Under the pieces are notes generated by a model. It did no database searches, was not told where the DNA came from, and saw only the letters and a list, made by a program, of their open reading frames with translations. A DNA stretch of 64,000 bases, from positions 101,795-165,794 of the forward strand of contig DATAXP010000003.1 of NCBI GenBank assembly GCA_036272935.1, in the 5' to 3' direction. Source of the DNA: DATAXP01 sp036272935. GTDB lineage: Bacteria > Planctomycetota > Planctomycetia > Pirellulales > PNKZ01. The first letter of the stretch is position 1; every line of letters starts with the position of its first letter. The position numbers and the translations under genes were made by a program. This document shows positions 34,166-46,100 of the stretch, piece after piece.

Positions 34166-36565
34166 TTACGCCAGTTTCAGCAATCGCCGGGTGAACCACT
34201 CGCAGCATAGCGCGCCGCAGACCAGCGCGAGCATCCACGGCTTGTCCCATAATCGTTCGGGAGCGGCGGCAAGCGTTGTGGTGCGGCTCGCATCGCGCAG
34301 CGCCTCCGGCAGGGCACCGGCAGCTTTGAACCCTACGTAGTATTGACCGCCGGTCTGCCGCGAAAGTTCACTGAGCACCGCGTCGTTGCGTTCGGTATGA
34401 GCGCGCTCGAGGTCGGGGACCGTCACCTGGATCGGCAAGGCAGCCAGCCGCTGGCCGTCGCTCTCGGGAAGCACCAGCTCCAGACGGTAGCTCCCTTCCT
34501 TGCGGACCACGAAGCTTCCGCGGTAACTGCCGGGCCGATTGGCGTCGCGGGCGATCGACGAGTTGTCCAGCGAACCGTCGGGGGCAATCACCGTGACCGG
34601 CACGTTCGGCAGTTCGAGCGGGTCGAGCTTCGCATCGGTCAGTTGCGCTCGCACTTCCACCGTGTCGCCCGGCACGAACCGATCCCCTTCGGTCAGCAGC
34701 ACGCCGCGGCTGCTGCCGCGCAGCAATCGCCCCTGCGACACGTGCCGCAGCAACTTCGTGTAGAACGATTCGAACAGGCCATCCCCGTCGCTGCGCAGTC
34801 GCCACATCTCACCGCTGCCGAGGTAGAAAACCTGCCCGGAGCCGAAGTACTGCCCCGCCATGTAAACCGGCAACTGGTCACCGATGGCGGTGCGCGGATC
34901 GGAGAACCGCGCGAACACCGTCGCGCCGAGCTTCGGCCCGCGTACGTCGTAGTAGCCGAAAACGCCCTTGAAGTCGGCCCAGGCGGCGGCGCTGGCGCTG
35001 GCCGTGTCGCCAAGCCACAGGAACTGCGCATCGAGCCCGTCGCGCGTGAACTCCAACGGCCACGGCTGCTTGGCGCCGAACCGCGCATCTTCGACCACGG
35101 CGAAACGGCGGTTGAACTCGACGGGATACAGCGCTCGGATTTTTTCCAGCGCCGGCGACTGGAGCCAAGCGTCCATGAAGATCGGCCCCGCGACGACGAT
35201 CAGTCCACCGGCTTCGTTCGCCACCCAGCGCTCAAGCATTTCGACCTGCGACGCGTCGAGATCGCGCCAGTCGGAATCGAACGCCACGATCGCGTCGTAG
35301 GCAAACAACGCCTCGCGCGTCGTGGGGAACTCATCGAGGATCTGATGGGCATCCTGCGAAACCCCTTCGCTGCCGGTCTGCAACAGCACATCGACCTCAA
35401 CGTCCTTATCGCGCCGCAGCACGTTGCGCAAGAACTGGTACTCGCGCGCCGGGCCGCCGGCAAACAGCAGCACCCGCGATCGGCGGTCGACCACCTCGAC
35501 GCTTGCTTCGCGCTGGTTGTCGTCGACGATGCGGTCGGCAACCGGTGGGCGGACCCGCAGCAAAAGCGTCCGTCGCCCCGCCTCGCCCGGCGTGATCTCG
35601 AACTTCACCGGCACCGGCTCGGCATCGGAGCCAAGGACCACTTGCTGGGTGCCCTCGAGCCGCGCCGCTGTCTTGTCGTCGCCCGTGCCGGGACGCGACA
35701 ACAGTTCGACCGTCGCGCTCTTTCCCGCCATACCGACCGCTTGCACGTAACCGGTGACATTGAACGCGTCGCCGGGATAGGCGCGGGCCGGAACGACAAA
35801 ATCGCTCACGCGTACGTTCACCGGCAAGGTGCTCGAGCCGATGCCGACCGCGTAGATCGGCACCCCCAGTTCCTTCGCCAAAGGAATTGCCGAGGCCGCG
35901 TCGGGACCAGCGTTCTGCTGGCCATCGCTCCAGACGACAACACCCGCCAGCGGCGCCGTGCGCTGATCGTTCAACAACTGGCGCAATGCTTGGCCGAGCC
36001 TCGTTTCCGGCCCGCGCGGCGACAAGGTCGCTGCCCAATCGACCGGCGTCGTGCGGCCACTGGCCTCGGACGCTGAACCCTCGGCCAGGCGTTCCAAGGT
36101 CACGATCGGCTGCACGTCGGCATCGAAACGGTAGACAGCCACATCGTGCACGCGGCGCAGGGCGCCGAGCAATTTGCCGTCGCCGAACATGGCGGCCAGC
36201 TGCTGTGCCCGGTTCGGCTCGCTGGGCGTGGCATCGTCGTCGTCGGTGGCCATGCTCAGGCTAGTGTCGGCCAGCATCACGACACGCGAGGTCTGCACAT
36301 CGTCGCGCTCGTGGCGCCACTGTGGTTGAAGGTAGATTACCGCCAGGCTGGCGAGCGCCGTCATTCGCAAGGTGATGAGCAGCACCGACCAGCCGGCGCC
36401 CAGCTCGCTGGTATCGCGGCGGTACATGGTCACCACGTACACCGCCAACGTCACGAACACCACAGCCGGCAGCAGGTAATCGGTCGGCGACTGGATGCGC
36501 CCCAATTCGAACTCGCGGCGCGTGAGCACTTCGGCCAGCAGGATGGGAATCGCCGGAGCGTTCAT
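34166..36565 (-). CDS. Membrane protein with vWA and GATase1-like domains
   Basis: 799 residues. Two N-terminal helices (about 30-48 and 58-80) precede a von Willebrand A domain whose MIDAS start is ADTSLSM near residue 98. A CARDB/Ig-like region (LPVNVRVSDFVVPARAYPGDAFNVTGY), a glutamine-amidotransferase-like segment (RVLLFAGGPAREYQFLRNVL ... IVAFDSDWRDLDASQVEML) and a C-terminal helix (WMLALVCGALCCEWFTRRLL) follow. The segment shows no Cys-His pair at the usual positions. The protein should sit in the cytoplasmic membrane with the domains in the periplasm. It overlaps the BatA-like gene by 4 bp. Confidence 0.82.
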   Translation of the reverse strand: MNAPAIPILLAEVLTRREFELGRIQSPTDYLLPAVVFVTLAVYVVTMYRRDTSELGAGWSVLLITLRMTALASLAVIYLQPQWRHERDDVQTSRVVMLADTSLSMATDDDDATPSEPNRAQQLAAMFGDGKLLGALRRVHDVAVYRFDADVQPIVTLERLAEGSASEASGRTTPVDWAATLSPRGPETRLGQALRQLLNDQRTAPLAGVVVWSDGQQNAGPDAASAIPLAKELGVPIYAVGIGSSTLPVNVRVSDFVVPARAYPGDAFNVTGYVQAVGMAGKSATVELLSRPGTGDDKTAARLEGTQQVVLGSDAEPVPVKFEITPGEAGRRTLLLRVRPPVADRIVDDNQREASVEVVDRRSRVLLFAGGPAREYQFLRNVLRRDKDVEVDVLLQTGSEGVSQDAHQILDEFPTTREALFAYDAIVAFDSDWRDLDASQVEMLERWVANEAGGLIVVAGPIFMDAWLQSPALEKIRALYPVEFNRRFAVVEDARFGAKQPWPLEFTRDGLDAQFLWLGDTASASAAAWADFKGVFGYYDVRGPKLGATVFARFSDPRTAIGDQLPVYMAGQYFGSGQVFYLGSGEMWRLRSDGDGLFESFYTKLLRHVSQGRLLRGSSRGVLLTEGDRFVPGDTVEVRAQLTDAKLDPLELPNVPVTVIAPDGSLDNSSIARDANRPGSYRGSFVVRKEGSYRLELVLPESDGQRLAALPIQVTVPDLERAHTERNDAVLSELSRQTGGQYYVGFKAAGALPEALRDASRTTTLAAAPERLWDKPWMLALVCGALCCEWFTRRLLKLA

Positions 36566-38769
36566 CGCAGCACCCGCTCGCTGGCCGGCAGGTGGTAACT
36601 GGCCGCATACGCCAACGCCTGCTCGCCAACCAAGAGCGCCACCAGCGCATACAGCAACAGATCGCTAAGGTTCGACCCGGCCGCGTCGCGCGGCGCGGAA
36701 ACGAACCGCGCGGCGTCGTGGAACGTGTAGTGCAGCTTCGGCAGCCGAGCAGCAAGCTGCGTAGCGTCGAGTGTGGCGAGGTTGCCCTCCTCGGGATCGA
36801 CGTTCAGCGCCCAGCGCCGCGCCTCGTTGCGGCCGTTCGTTTCGGTCAACTGCGCCTCGTAAATTCCAGCGAAACCGGTGTCGGTGTAGCGGGCTTCGAG
36901 GCCTTCGGGACCAGCCGTCAGATCGAGCGCCGTTGGCGGCAGGCCGCTGTCCGCCGGCGGCGTGAACTGCGCGCGGGCGTCGTAGCGCGTCGGATCGAGC
37001 TTTACGACCAACGGCGAACCGACCGGCAGCGACACCTGCTGGACCGATGCCGCGCCGAGCCAAGCCTGCATTTGCAGCAGCGTGACCACAAAACTGGGAT
37101 TGCGCGCCCAGTTGTTCCAGGCCGGGCCGGCCGTGGTGAGCAGAGCGAGGACGCGCCCCGTGCCGAATCGCCGTTCAATCGCCAACGGCGAGCCGTTTCG
37201 CAAGGTGGCCAGCACGCGTACGCTGGAATCGGCCGGGGGCTGCCAATCTTTGGCGACGAGCATGAACCGCTCGATTGTTACCGCCGAAAGGAAGCTGTTT
37301 CGCTCACCGGCCAAGGCTTTGAAGATCGTGTGATCGTTCACGCTCAGGTCAGGAATCTTTTCAAGCCGATCGACGATCAACTGCGTCGCCCCGACGAGAG
37401 GCGCCGGGAAGATGCCTGCACCGTCACGGTAAAGCTGCTGATTGTAAAACTGCGCCGCCACGCGTGGCCCCATGAAAAACGCCACGCCGCCGCCATCGCG
37501 CACATAGCGCTCGAGCGCTGACACGGCATGCTCGTCGAGCCGTTCGACGCCGAGCAAGTAGATCGCCGAGTAGCCCGCAAGAGGTTGTGTGTTCAGGAAG
37601 GCCGGCGGCTCGACGCGAACATCGACGCCGGTCTTCACCGAGCCGCCGGGGTTCAGCGCGGCGGCCAGCAACCGGGCATCGGGCTGATCAGAGTCGCCAT
37701 CGACCACCAGCACCGGCACAGTCACCGGCATGTCGATGGCCGCGTAACGGGCATTGTCGACCGCCACGGCATCGCTCGGCAGCCGAGCCGCGACGACGTG
37801 GACGCCAGCCGTGGGAAACAGCACCTGAAGGCTGCGCGTGACGGTTTGGCCAGCAGGGATTTCGTCGAACTTCAGCGACGTATGGCCGCCGCCTTCCTGC
37901 TCGACCGTGACGGCCAGATCGCGCACCGGGGCGGTGCCGAAGTTCTTCACACCCAAGTGCAGCGGCAGGTCAACATCGGCAGCGCGTGTCCCTTCGTCGG
38001 GCAGCAGAGCGGTGATTGCCAGGTTCGGGCGCGATGCATCGACGCAATCGATAAACTGCAATTGCGCGCCGTCGGCAGTCCAGCTCGCCAGGCCCGCGGC
38101 CAGGCCTGCCGGCTCGTTCCATTGATTCGTGCGGAAATCGGTGACCAGGTAGACCACGCGGCGCGCGGCGTCGGGCGGGCCGAGCAGTTCGCGAGCCACG
38201 GCAATCGCTCGGGCCGGGCCGGCCGATGCATGCGACGGCTGCCAAGGCTTGATCCGCTCGCCGAGCCGCTGGGCGAAATCGCGGTCAACGCGCTGCTGGA
38301 GCAGGTCGGCGCGGTCGGCCCCCGTGGCGCTCGCCGCCCAGGAGAATCGCACTAGGGTGAAGCGCTGCGGTGTATCTTGCTGGGCGGCGTGCTCGGCGAG
38401 GCGGCCGATTGCTTGTTTCGCCTGGTCGAACGCGCTGGTGTCGGCCCAGCGATCCGACATCGAGAAACTGTCGTCCAACAGCACGACGTGCTCGATCGCC
38501 TGCCCGCCGATGCCCAATCGCCACGAATCGCTCCACAACGGTTGTGCCAGAACCAGCACCACCGCCGCCACCGCCCCGACGCGCAACAGCAACAGAATTA
38601 GCTCCTTGATCCGTATCCAACGGCTGTTCTTGCGCTGGCTCGCAAGCAGGAACTCCATCGCCCCCCAGCGCACGCGCCGATGCCGCACCAGGTTGATCAA
38701 GTGGATGAACACCGGAACGGCCATCAGTGCCAAGCCCCAGAGCAACAGTGGATTGATGAAGGCGGGCAT
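36562..38769 (-). CDS. BatA/aerotolerance-type membrane protein with vWA domain
   Basis: 735 residues. The N-terminal BatA block (FINPLLLWGLALMAVPVFIHLINLVR, RRVRWGAMEFL) and a second helix (LILLLLRVGAVAAVVLVLAQPLW) lead into a vWA domain with MIDAS motif DDSFSMSD near 100. CARDB-like repeats (DLPLHLGVKNFGTAPVRDLAVTV) and a glutamine-amidotransferase-like fold (YSAIYLLGVERLDEHAVSALERYVRDGGG) follow, then a C-terminal helix. It sits between DUF58 and the other vWA protein. These proteins work with MoxR ATPases in envelope stress or protein maturation in better-studied bacteria. Confidence 0.85.
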   Translation of the reverse strand: MPAFINPLLLWGLALMAVPVFIHLINLVRHRRVRWGAMEFLLASQRKNSRWIRIKELILLLLRVGAVAAVVLVLAQPLWSDSWRLGIGGQAIEHVVLLDDSFSMSDRWADTSAFDQAKQAIGRLAEHAAQQDTPQRFTLVRFSWAASATGADRADLLQQRVDRDFAQRLGERIKPWQPSHASAGPARAIAVARELLGPPDAARRVVYLVTDFRTNQWNEPAGLAAGLASWTADGAQLQFIDCVDASRPNLAITALLPDEGTRAADVDLPLHLGVKNFGTAPVRDLAVTVEQEGGGHTSLKFDEIPAGQTVTRSLQVLFPTAGVHVVAARLPSDAVAVDNARYAAIDMPVTVPVLVVDGDSDQPDARLLAAALNPGGSVKTGVDVRVEPPAFLNTQPLAGYSAIYLLGVERLDEHAVSALERYVRDGGGVAFFMGPRVAAQFYNQQLYRDGAGIFPAPLVGATQLIVDRLEKIPDLSVNDHTIFKALAGERNSFLSAVTIERFMLVAKDWQPPADSSVRVLATLRNGSPLAIERRFGTGRVLALLTTAGPAWNNWARNPSFVVTLLQMQAWLGAASVQQVSLPVGSPLVVKLDPTRYDARAQFTPPADSGLPPTALDLTAGPEGLEARYTDTGFAGIYEAQLTETNGRNEARRWALNVDPEEGNLATLDATQLAARLPKLHYTFHDAARFVSAPRDAAGSNLSDLLLYALVALLVGEQALAYAASYHLPASERVLR

Positions 38770-38779
38770 GGGGGCGGTA

Positions 38780-38870
38780 AATGCTAAATGCGAAATGCGA
38801 AATGCTTAATGAAGGAACACCGGCGGCTTGCCGCAATTAAGCATTTCGCTTTCAGCATTTCGCATTCTCC
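38780..38870. repeat. Heptad-periodic hairpin spacer between DUF58 and BatA-like genes
   Basis: On the minus strand from 38863 it divides into 7-nt units GCGAAAT, GCTGAAA, GCGAAAT, GCTTAAT, four GC-rich units, then CTTCATT, AAGCATT, TCGCATT, TCGCATT, TAGCATT. The first and last groups are complementary. It fills most of the 101-nt gap between the two genes and leaves no obvious ribosome binding site for the BatA-like gene. Confidence 0.9.
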
Positions 38871-39726
38871 TTAAGCGGCTCTCGCGGCCAAAAATGCTGT
38901 CAGCGCCACGTCCATCGGTTGGCTCGTGCGCACCAGGGCATAGTCGACCGTGTTCCGGGCGCAACCGCGGCGCACTTCGTCGAGATAGGCCTGCAACGCG
39001 TCGAGGTAGCCGCGGCGCAGCGCCCGGGGATTGCACGTCAGGTGGTCGAGCGTTTCCAGCCCGTCGAAGCGCGTGGGACCGTCGAACGGAAAATCAAGCT
39101 CGTCGTCGTCCATCACGTGCAGCAGCAGCACGTCGTGGCCGCGTTGCCGCAGCAGGCCGAGTCCTTTGAACAGGCCTTCGCGGTCGACCAGCAGGTCGGA
39201 CACCAGCACCATCATCCCGCGGCGCGGCGAGCTTTCAGCCACGCGGCGAAGGATGCCGCCCAGGTCGGTCTTATCGCGGGGATCACTGACATCGAGCGCG
39301 GAGATGATCGCGTGCAGGTGATGGTGGGCCGATCGAGGCGGCACCATGACGCGCGGCGCGGCGTCGAACGACACGCAGCCCACGGCGTCCTGTTGCCGCA
39401 ACAGCAGATACGCCAGGCTCACGGCGAGCGTGCAACCGTATTCGTATTTGCTGAGCGGCCCACGGCCGTAGCGCATGCTTCCCGAGACATCGACGAGCAG
39501 CGTCGACCGCAGGTTCGTGTCTTCCTCGTATTGCTTGACGTAGTAGCGGTTCTGCTTGGCCCAGACCTTCCAGTCGATGCGGCGCATGTCGTCGCCGCGG
39601 GTGTACTCGCGGTGCTGCAGGAACTCGACGCTTTGGCCGAAGTACGGACTGCGATGCGCGCCGGAGAGAAAACCTTCGACAATGTAGCGGGCACGCACGT
39701 CGAGGCGGGCGATCCGTTGGATCGTC

Positions 39727-40767
<1,041 letters not shown>

Positions 40768-40783
40768 TAGGATGTGTTATCGG

Positions 40784-41095
40784 TTACGAAGACTGTGAAT
40801 CGACCCCCGCCATCAATCCGGCAATGGACAAGTCCTCATCGAGTTCTGGCCAGTGCAGGCTGATGCCACCGCCGCCAATTTCGTATTGCTTTCGCTGCTG
40901 TACGGTCGCCTTCCGCAGTGCCGGAAACCATATCAACGGAACGCTCAAGATTCGCCCGTCGGTAAAAAAAACGGTCATCATTTCGGGGTCGAATTTTACG
41001 TCCTTAGCCAGTGCCGTCGTCGGCGTGAACGAGCGCTGGGCCTTCGGCACTGAGGCCGAAACTTTGCCTTTTACTTTACGAGACGAAGTACTCAT
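40784..41095 (-). CDS. DUF2442 protein
   Basis: 103 residues. The core VKFDPEMMTVFFTDGRILSVPLIWFP and the ending GGGISLHWPELDEDLSIAGLMAG match DUF2442. It overlaps the DUF4160 gene by about 20 bp; such DUF4160/DUF2442 pairs recur in bacterial genomes and are suspected toxin-antitoxin-like modules, which is unproven. ATG 41095 is preferred over 41119 since the extra residues (MKSFWRHG) lie in the overlap. It ends 16 bp before moxR, though functional coupling is unlikely. Confidence 0.85.
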   Translation of the reverse strand: MSTSSRKVKGKVSASVPKAQRSFTPTTALAKDVKFDPEMMTVFFTDGRILSVPLIWFPALRKATVQQRKQYEIGGGGISLHWPELDEDLSIAGLMAGVDSQSS

Positions 41096-41312
41096 TCCAT
41101 GTCTCCAGAAGCTCTTCACGAAAGTCGGCGACGATCTGCTCGATTTGGCCTAACTCCCGAACATTAAACGCATAATTCGCCGCTAGCTCGACGGGATCGA
41201 GCCAGAACTTTGCTTCGTGTTCGCCAGCCTTCACGTGGATATGAGGCGGCTCCGTACCTTCGTTGCTGAAAAAGAAGAACCGATAGCGACCTACTCGAAG
41301 AACTGTTGGCAC
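41076..41312 (-). CDS. DUF4160 protein
   Basis: 78 residues starting at GTG 41312 with PTVLRVGRYRFFFFSN, then EGTEPPHIHVKAGEHEAKFWLDPVELA, the DUF4160 signature, and a helical end. The open frame continues upstream to 41426, with ATG 41357 as an alternative, but those residues overlap the next gene and show no homology. It partners the DUF2442 gene. The His pair in PPHIHV is conserved in the family; no activity is established. Confidence 0.85.
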   Translation of the reverse strand: MPTVLRVGRYRFFFFSNEGTEPPHIHVKAGEHEAKFWLDPVELAANYAFNVRELGQIEQIVADFREELLETWNEYFVS

Positions 41313-41328
41313 AATCACGCATTCTACT

Positions 41329-42033
41329 TCAGTCGTCGTCGGCTCGGCGGGGATCATCCGTGATGGCAGGGTGCTCCTTCCTCCACGCAAGTGCATTTTG
41401 AACGGTGTCGGCAAAGAAGCGGTCATTCAAATTCAAGCCATTCTCAGTTCGATACTTCGGCGATTGTGTGCTCGGTTTAAACCCGTTGTGAATCTTTAAG
41501 AAATACCCGAGCCGACAGGCTACGAAATAACCACTCCGATCGCCTGGCGCGCCGACGTTCTCGAGAATTGAAAAACCGAGATCAAGAATCGCTCCCTGGT
41601 TCGCTTGCGAATAGGTGAAGAAGCGATTGCCGATGTTAAACAAGCTGAGTCGCTTTAACATATCGTCGCTTGACGGCGCGGCCCGAACGAACTCGACGGC
41701 GGTCGGCACATATTTTTCCCCGCATCGGTGGAGCAACACCTCGATAACGCTCCGCCGATCAGCGCCGGAAGTTGTTGGTCGGTTCATGAAATCGACCAAC
41801 GGCGCCTCAGCGGACTCATCCCACTGTTCGGTCCGCAGAATGCCTAGAACAGTGCCTCGACGCAGACGCCGGAGCATTTCCGGCCCAACGACCGCGGGAT
41901 CGCTGGCGATTAATCTTTCCATAATTGCCTCGCGATCTTGATTCGAGACGTCTGGCTTCTCGAGTAGCGCGACAAGCTCAACAACGGTTTCGCCGCTTAC
42001 GCAAAGCGTCAGTAGTAAAATTGCTAAGTTCAT
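41329..42033 (-). CDS. Secreted hypothetical protein, helical
   Basis: 234 residues with a short signal peptide (MNLAILLLTLCVSG) and helical segments reminiscent of HEAT-like pairs (VVELVALLEKPDVSNQDREAIMERLIA, RRSVIEVLLHRCGEKYVPTAVEFVR). No catalytic motif. It follows the squalene-cyclase-like gene by 34 nt in the same direction. Base composition is lower in GC than its neighbours (also true of the DUF4160/DUF2442 pair), which may mean this 1.2-kb block arrived by transfer. Confidence 0.65.
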   Translation of the reverse strand: MNLAILLLTLCVSGETVVELVALLEKPDVSNQDREAIMERLIASDPAVVGPEMLRRLRRGTVLGILRTEQWDESAEAPLVDFMNRPTTSGADRRSVIEVLLHRCGEKYVPTAVEFVRAAPSSDDMLKRLSLFNIGNRFFTYSQANQGAILDLGFSILENVGAPGDRSGYFVACRLGYFLKIHNGFKPSTQSPKYRTENGLNLNDRFFADTVQNALAWRKEHPAITDDPRRADDD

Positions 42034-42067
42034 GACCGATGCCGGGGCTCTGCGCGATGACTCGTAG

Positions 42068-43105
42068 CTACCGTTGGTAAATCGGCAGCGTGCCGTTTTC
42101 GAGTTGCAGGATGGTGAGGTTCACCGCCGTGGTGTAGACCGGGCCCAGGTAGCCCTGCGACCAGGAGCCGTCGGCGGCCGCCTCGGCGGCGAGTTTGGCG
42201 AACACCTTGTCGCGATAGGGGGTCCATTGCTTATCCCCTTCACGATAGCAAACCTGGGCGTAGTAGTAGTGTGCGTAGTGCCAGTAGCCGAAGCTTTCGT
42301 TCTGGATGTTGTCGAGATTCTTGCGGCAGTAGGTGAGCAGCTTGGGCACGTATTGGCTGTCGTAGTCGCCGGCGTTGAACAGGCAGGCGATCGCCGCGGC
42401 TGAGATGGCTGGCCGGCCGCCGCCCCCTTGCGAGCTGTACTGCACGCCGCCGTCGGGCAGGGTGCACTTGCGAATGTACGCCACCGCCTTGTCGATGATC
42501 TCTTTGGGGACCGGGATGCCGGCGTTGCGACAACCGCGCAGGCCCTGAACCTGCGTGATCGTGGTCGAGCCTTCGTCGAAACCATGGCCGTCCTTGGCGC
42601 TGACATATCCCCAGCCGCCGGCGGCAGTTTGCGCCTCGCCGGTGAATTGCACGGCGCGGGTGAGCACGTCGACGAGTGTTTCGCGGCGGTCGGCATCCTC
42701 TTCTTCGCCGAGGACCTGCGAAAGGAACAACATCGAATAGCCGTGACCGTAGGTGTAGCGGTCGTCCTTGGTTGGATCGCCGATGAGGCCGTTGGAACGA
42801 CTCCGACTCACCAGGTAATCGATCGCACGGCGAATGTTCGGGGCGAACTTTCCCTGCGTGGCCGTCGAGCCTTCGCCCAAGAGCGCGACACCGGCCAGGG
42901 CGGTCATCGCCGTCGGATAACGCCCTTCGCTGCCGCTCCAATGTCCCAGGCGCGATTGCGAATTGGCGAGCCATTCGAGCCCGCGACCCACGATTCGTTC
43001 GACCGTGGGATCGCGTGAGACATCGGCCTGGGCCGTGGCCGCTCCAAGAACCAACATCGTCAGCAGGGCGAACATCGTCAGCAGGGCGATCGTCACGCGG
43101 CGCAT
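42068..43105 (-). CDS. Secreted prenyltransferase/squalene-cyclase-like alpha-toroid protein
   Basis: 345 residues with signal peptide (ALLTMFALLTMLVLGAATAQA). Repeats characteristic of the alpha/alpha toroid follow: GLEWLANSQSRLGHWSG, AAGGWGYVS, KAVAYIRKCTLPDGGVQYS, GSWSQGYLGPVYTTAVNLTILQLENG. The protonating DxDD or metal motifs of true terpene cyclases are not seen, and a secreted location argues against a cyclase role, so it is likely a planctomycete structural or binding relative. ATG 43105 lies 1 nt after the giant PQQ gene stop, so the two genes are co-expressed. Confidence 0.8.
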   Translation of the reverse strand: MRRVTIALLTMFALLTMLVLGAATAQADVSRDPTVERIVGRGLEWLANSQSRLGHWSGSEGRYPTAMTALAGVALLGEGSTATQGKFAPNIRRAIDYLVSRSRSNGLIGDPTKDDRYTYGHGYSMLFLSQVLGEEEDADRRETLVDVLTRAVQFTGEAQTAAGGWGYVSAKDGHGFDEGSTTITQVQGLRGCRNAGIPVPKEIIDKAVAYIRKCTLPDGGVQYSSQGGGGRPAISAAAIACLFNAGDYDSQYVPKLLTYCRKNLDNIQNESFGYWHYAHYYYAQVCYREGDKQWTPYRDKVFAKLAAEAAADGSWSQGYLGPVYTTAVNLTILQLENGTLPIYQR

Positions 43106-43106
43106 G

Positions 43107-46100
43107 TCATTGGCCCAGCAAGGGTGGAACGATCGGGAAGGCATGCGACTCGAGCCACTCTTGGAACGATCGCCCCAGCACTCGGCCTGCGCGCGTCGTC
43201 AAAGGCTCGACAGGTTTTCCCGCCTGCGCGTCGCCCGCCGGCCAGGGGGCTGCGGTGAAGGTCAGTCGCACCGCCATGCGCGGCGTGCGGAGGATCGCTT
43301 GGTGGTTCTGCCGATCGCCGACCACTTCGATCGTCGTGAACGGCCCTTGGGTGCGTTCGTTGTAGATGACGTGACCTGTTCGCTTGTCGATGCACAGGAT
43401 GCCGACCTGTGGCTGCGATTCGCGCATCGAACGTTGCCGGGGATAAACCTGGGCGGCGAACAACAGGAACGGCAGCCCGGCCGGCTGATGGAACGAAAGG
43501 CCACGACCGTCGATCGGCGTGGTGAACACCAGCTTGCCGGTCGCGCGGTCGAAACCATACAAGTTACCGTGCAGCGGATTGCCAAAGCCACTGCCCGGGA
43601 ATGGCTGCACGTTGTCGCCGCCGCGATCGGACCATGGACGATTGGTGATCAGCAGGTCGCGCTCGGCAGTGCGGTTGATGAAGATTTCGGTCAGCGCCGG
43701 CTCAGGTTCGAGTTGCGCGTCGATCTGGCGTGCGCCGTCGGCCAGGTTCATCACCGCGAAGTGACCATTGGGCTCGAGCACGCCGACAGCCTGCTCTTCG
43801 ATCGGCCACGGCTTTGAGCCGGCGGAAAAGGTCTTTTCCCAAACGTCGCTCTCACTCCAAACATCGCGCCACTTGAGCGATGCACGCCCGCCGACGGTCG
43901 ACCAGATCAGCACCCGGCGCCCGAGCACCGCCAAGCGCTGCTCGACAACGGGAACCGTGCGGCGTCCCATTTCGTGGCCGTCGATGGCGCGTACGACCAG
44001 GGCGTTGGTCGAGTTCGGCGCCGCGACGAACAGCAACTCGTCATCGCCGAACACGTCGCTCCCGGGTTCGATGCCGCCGCGCATCCACAACGGCTTACCG
44101 GTGAGCGGATGGACAGCCGTGAGTTGCCGCTGCCGCTGGAAGCACACACGCTGGCTGCTTACGGGCCCGGTGGCTCCCACCGGCCGGCCCGAGGCATCGT
44201 TGGCGATGAACCGGCGCACGCCCCAGGGCATATTCACGGCACGAGGCGGCGCAGGGGGGCGAACCATGTTCGGCAGCAGTTCGGTCAGCTCCTGGCGCCA
44301 CAGGATGCGCGGCGCTCCCTTGCCCGTGTTGCCGAGCGTGTCGACTGCGATCAATTGCAAGCCCATCGACGCCACGAGCAGGTGACCGTCGACGCGCGTA
44401 TGGATTACGCTGTGGTTGAAACCGTAGGTGGTGCGCTCGCTGCCGATGGCGACGCGCCAGCGCTCGCGTCCCAGCTCGTCGCGGCCGGCAAGCGACTGCG
44501 CCTGCTGGTCGAACTCGATCGTCGAGCGGTCGAAGAATGGTCCTCGGCTGCCGCGGATATCGACGGCAAACACGCGCGTCGGCTGGGCCGATTGCGATTT
44601 GAGCGGCTCCTGGTTCACGACACCTGTGGGCCAATCGTTGCCATCGAGTCGGCCGATGGCGGACTTGTCGGCAGCGTCGGGGAACCAATCGCTCAGGAGC
44701 TGCTTGCCGGTTTTGCCGTCGAGGCAGACGTCGTCGGACCATTGCCGCAGCCGCTCGACCAGCGCGCCGGCCTCGTCGAGCCGACGATGCTCCTTGAGCA
44801 TGCGGACCAGCGAGGCGACCGCGGGCCGCGCTCGCTGCGGATCGTCGGACTGCGCCAGCCGCCGCCATAACTGCTCGGACTCGAGCGGCGACGCCACGCC
44901 TGCCACGCGCGCCGCCAACAGTGTGATCGCGTCTTCGGCAATCGGCTGACCGTCGAAGTAGCTCACGAACCGACGCAGCGCCTCGGTGCTGTCGGCCTCG
45001 GTGGCCAGATCGAGCCGGCGGCGCAGCGCGGCATCGATCGCCGAGCGTTCCTGTTCGCCTGCCGTGGCTCGCAGCGATCGCAGCCGGGCCTGCACCCACT
45101 GATCGCGGCGGACTTGCAGCGGCGCGTCCTCGGCAATGCGTTCCAGCTCATCGCTGCCAATCGGCTCGAGATCGACGAGCTTCAAATACGCTTCGAACGC
45201 GGGGAGCACGTCGCCCGATTCCTGCAAGCCGACAGCCAGCACGCGCAGCGCGGCGAGCCGCTGGGCCGGTTGGTCGACGAGCCCTTCCAGCTCGGGGACC
45301 GCACCCCGATCGCGGGCGAAGTTGCCACGCAGACCTTCGAGCAGGCAGTCGATGAGCAACTGGCGCGTGCGCGGATCGGGGCGTGCCGCGAACGAACGCC
45401 GCAGCAGATCGAGCGCTTCGTCCAGCTTGCCCGCTTCGAGCACCAACTCCGCCCGCAGCGCTAATGCTGCGGGGTCGCCAGGATGCTCGGCGAGCGTTTT
45501 TGCCACTCTGCTGCGCAGCTCGTCGAGTTGGTAAAAGCTTTCGAGATTCGCGGGGCTTTGCGAAAGAATCTCGCCACCGTAGCAAACAAGGTTGCCAGGA
45601 ATTGTGCCGCTGCGCGATTTGGCGCGCGCCACGATCCGACCATCTTTCAGATCGATCGTCGCCACTTCGGCCGTCGTGAGCGGCAGAAAGTACTGTCCGT
45701 CGTTGAAGAAGCCGCGGCCGCTGGGAAAGCTCGCCTGCGGCAATGGCGTGGTCCAGGCGATCTTGCCGTCGGTCAGTCGATATTGCCGGACATGCGAGCT
45801 ACCAACCACGGTGACCAGTCCGTCGTGGACTGCGGCGACGTAGATACCCGTTTCGCGCGGCTGCACCCATAGCCGCTTGCCGTCGAGCAGGCTGAGACAG
45901 TGCAACTCGGGCACTGCCGCGCCGCCGGCGACCGATTGAACCACCTCGACCGGCGTGACGAGCACGTGCCCGTCGGCGATGGTCACCGTGGCGTCGGCCC
46001 AGTGATCGTTCTCGGTGCCGGCACCGACGACCGATTGCATCATTGCTGCGCGGCCGCGCATGGGCATCTCGTCGCCACGCTGGTAGCGGTAGCCCCATAG

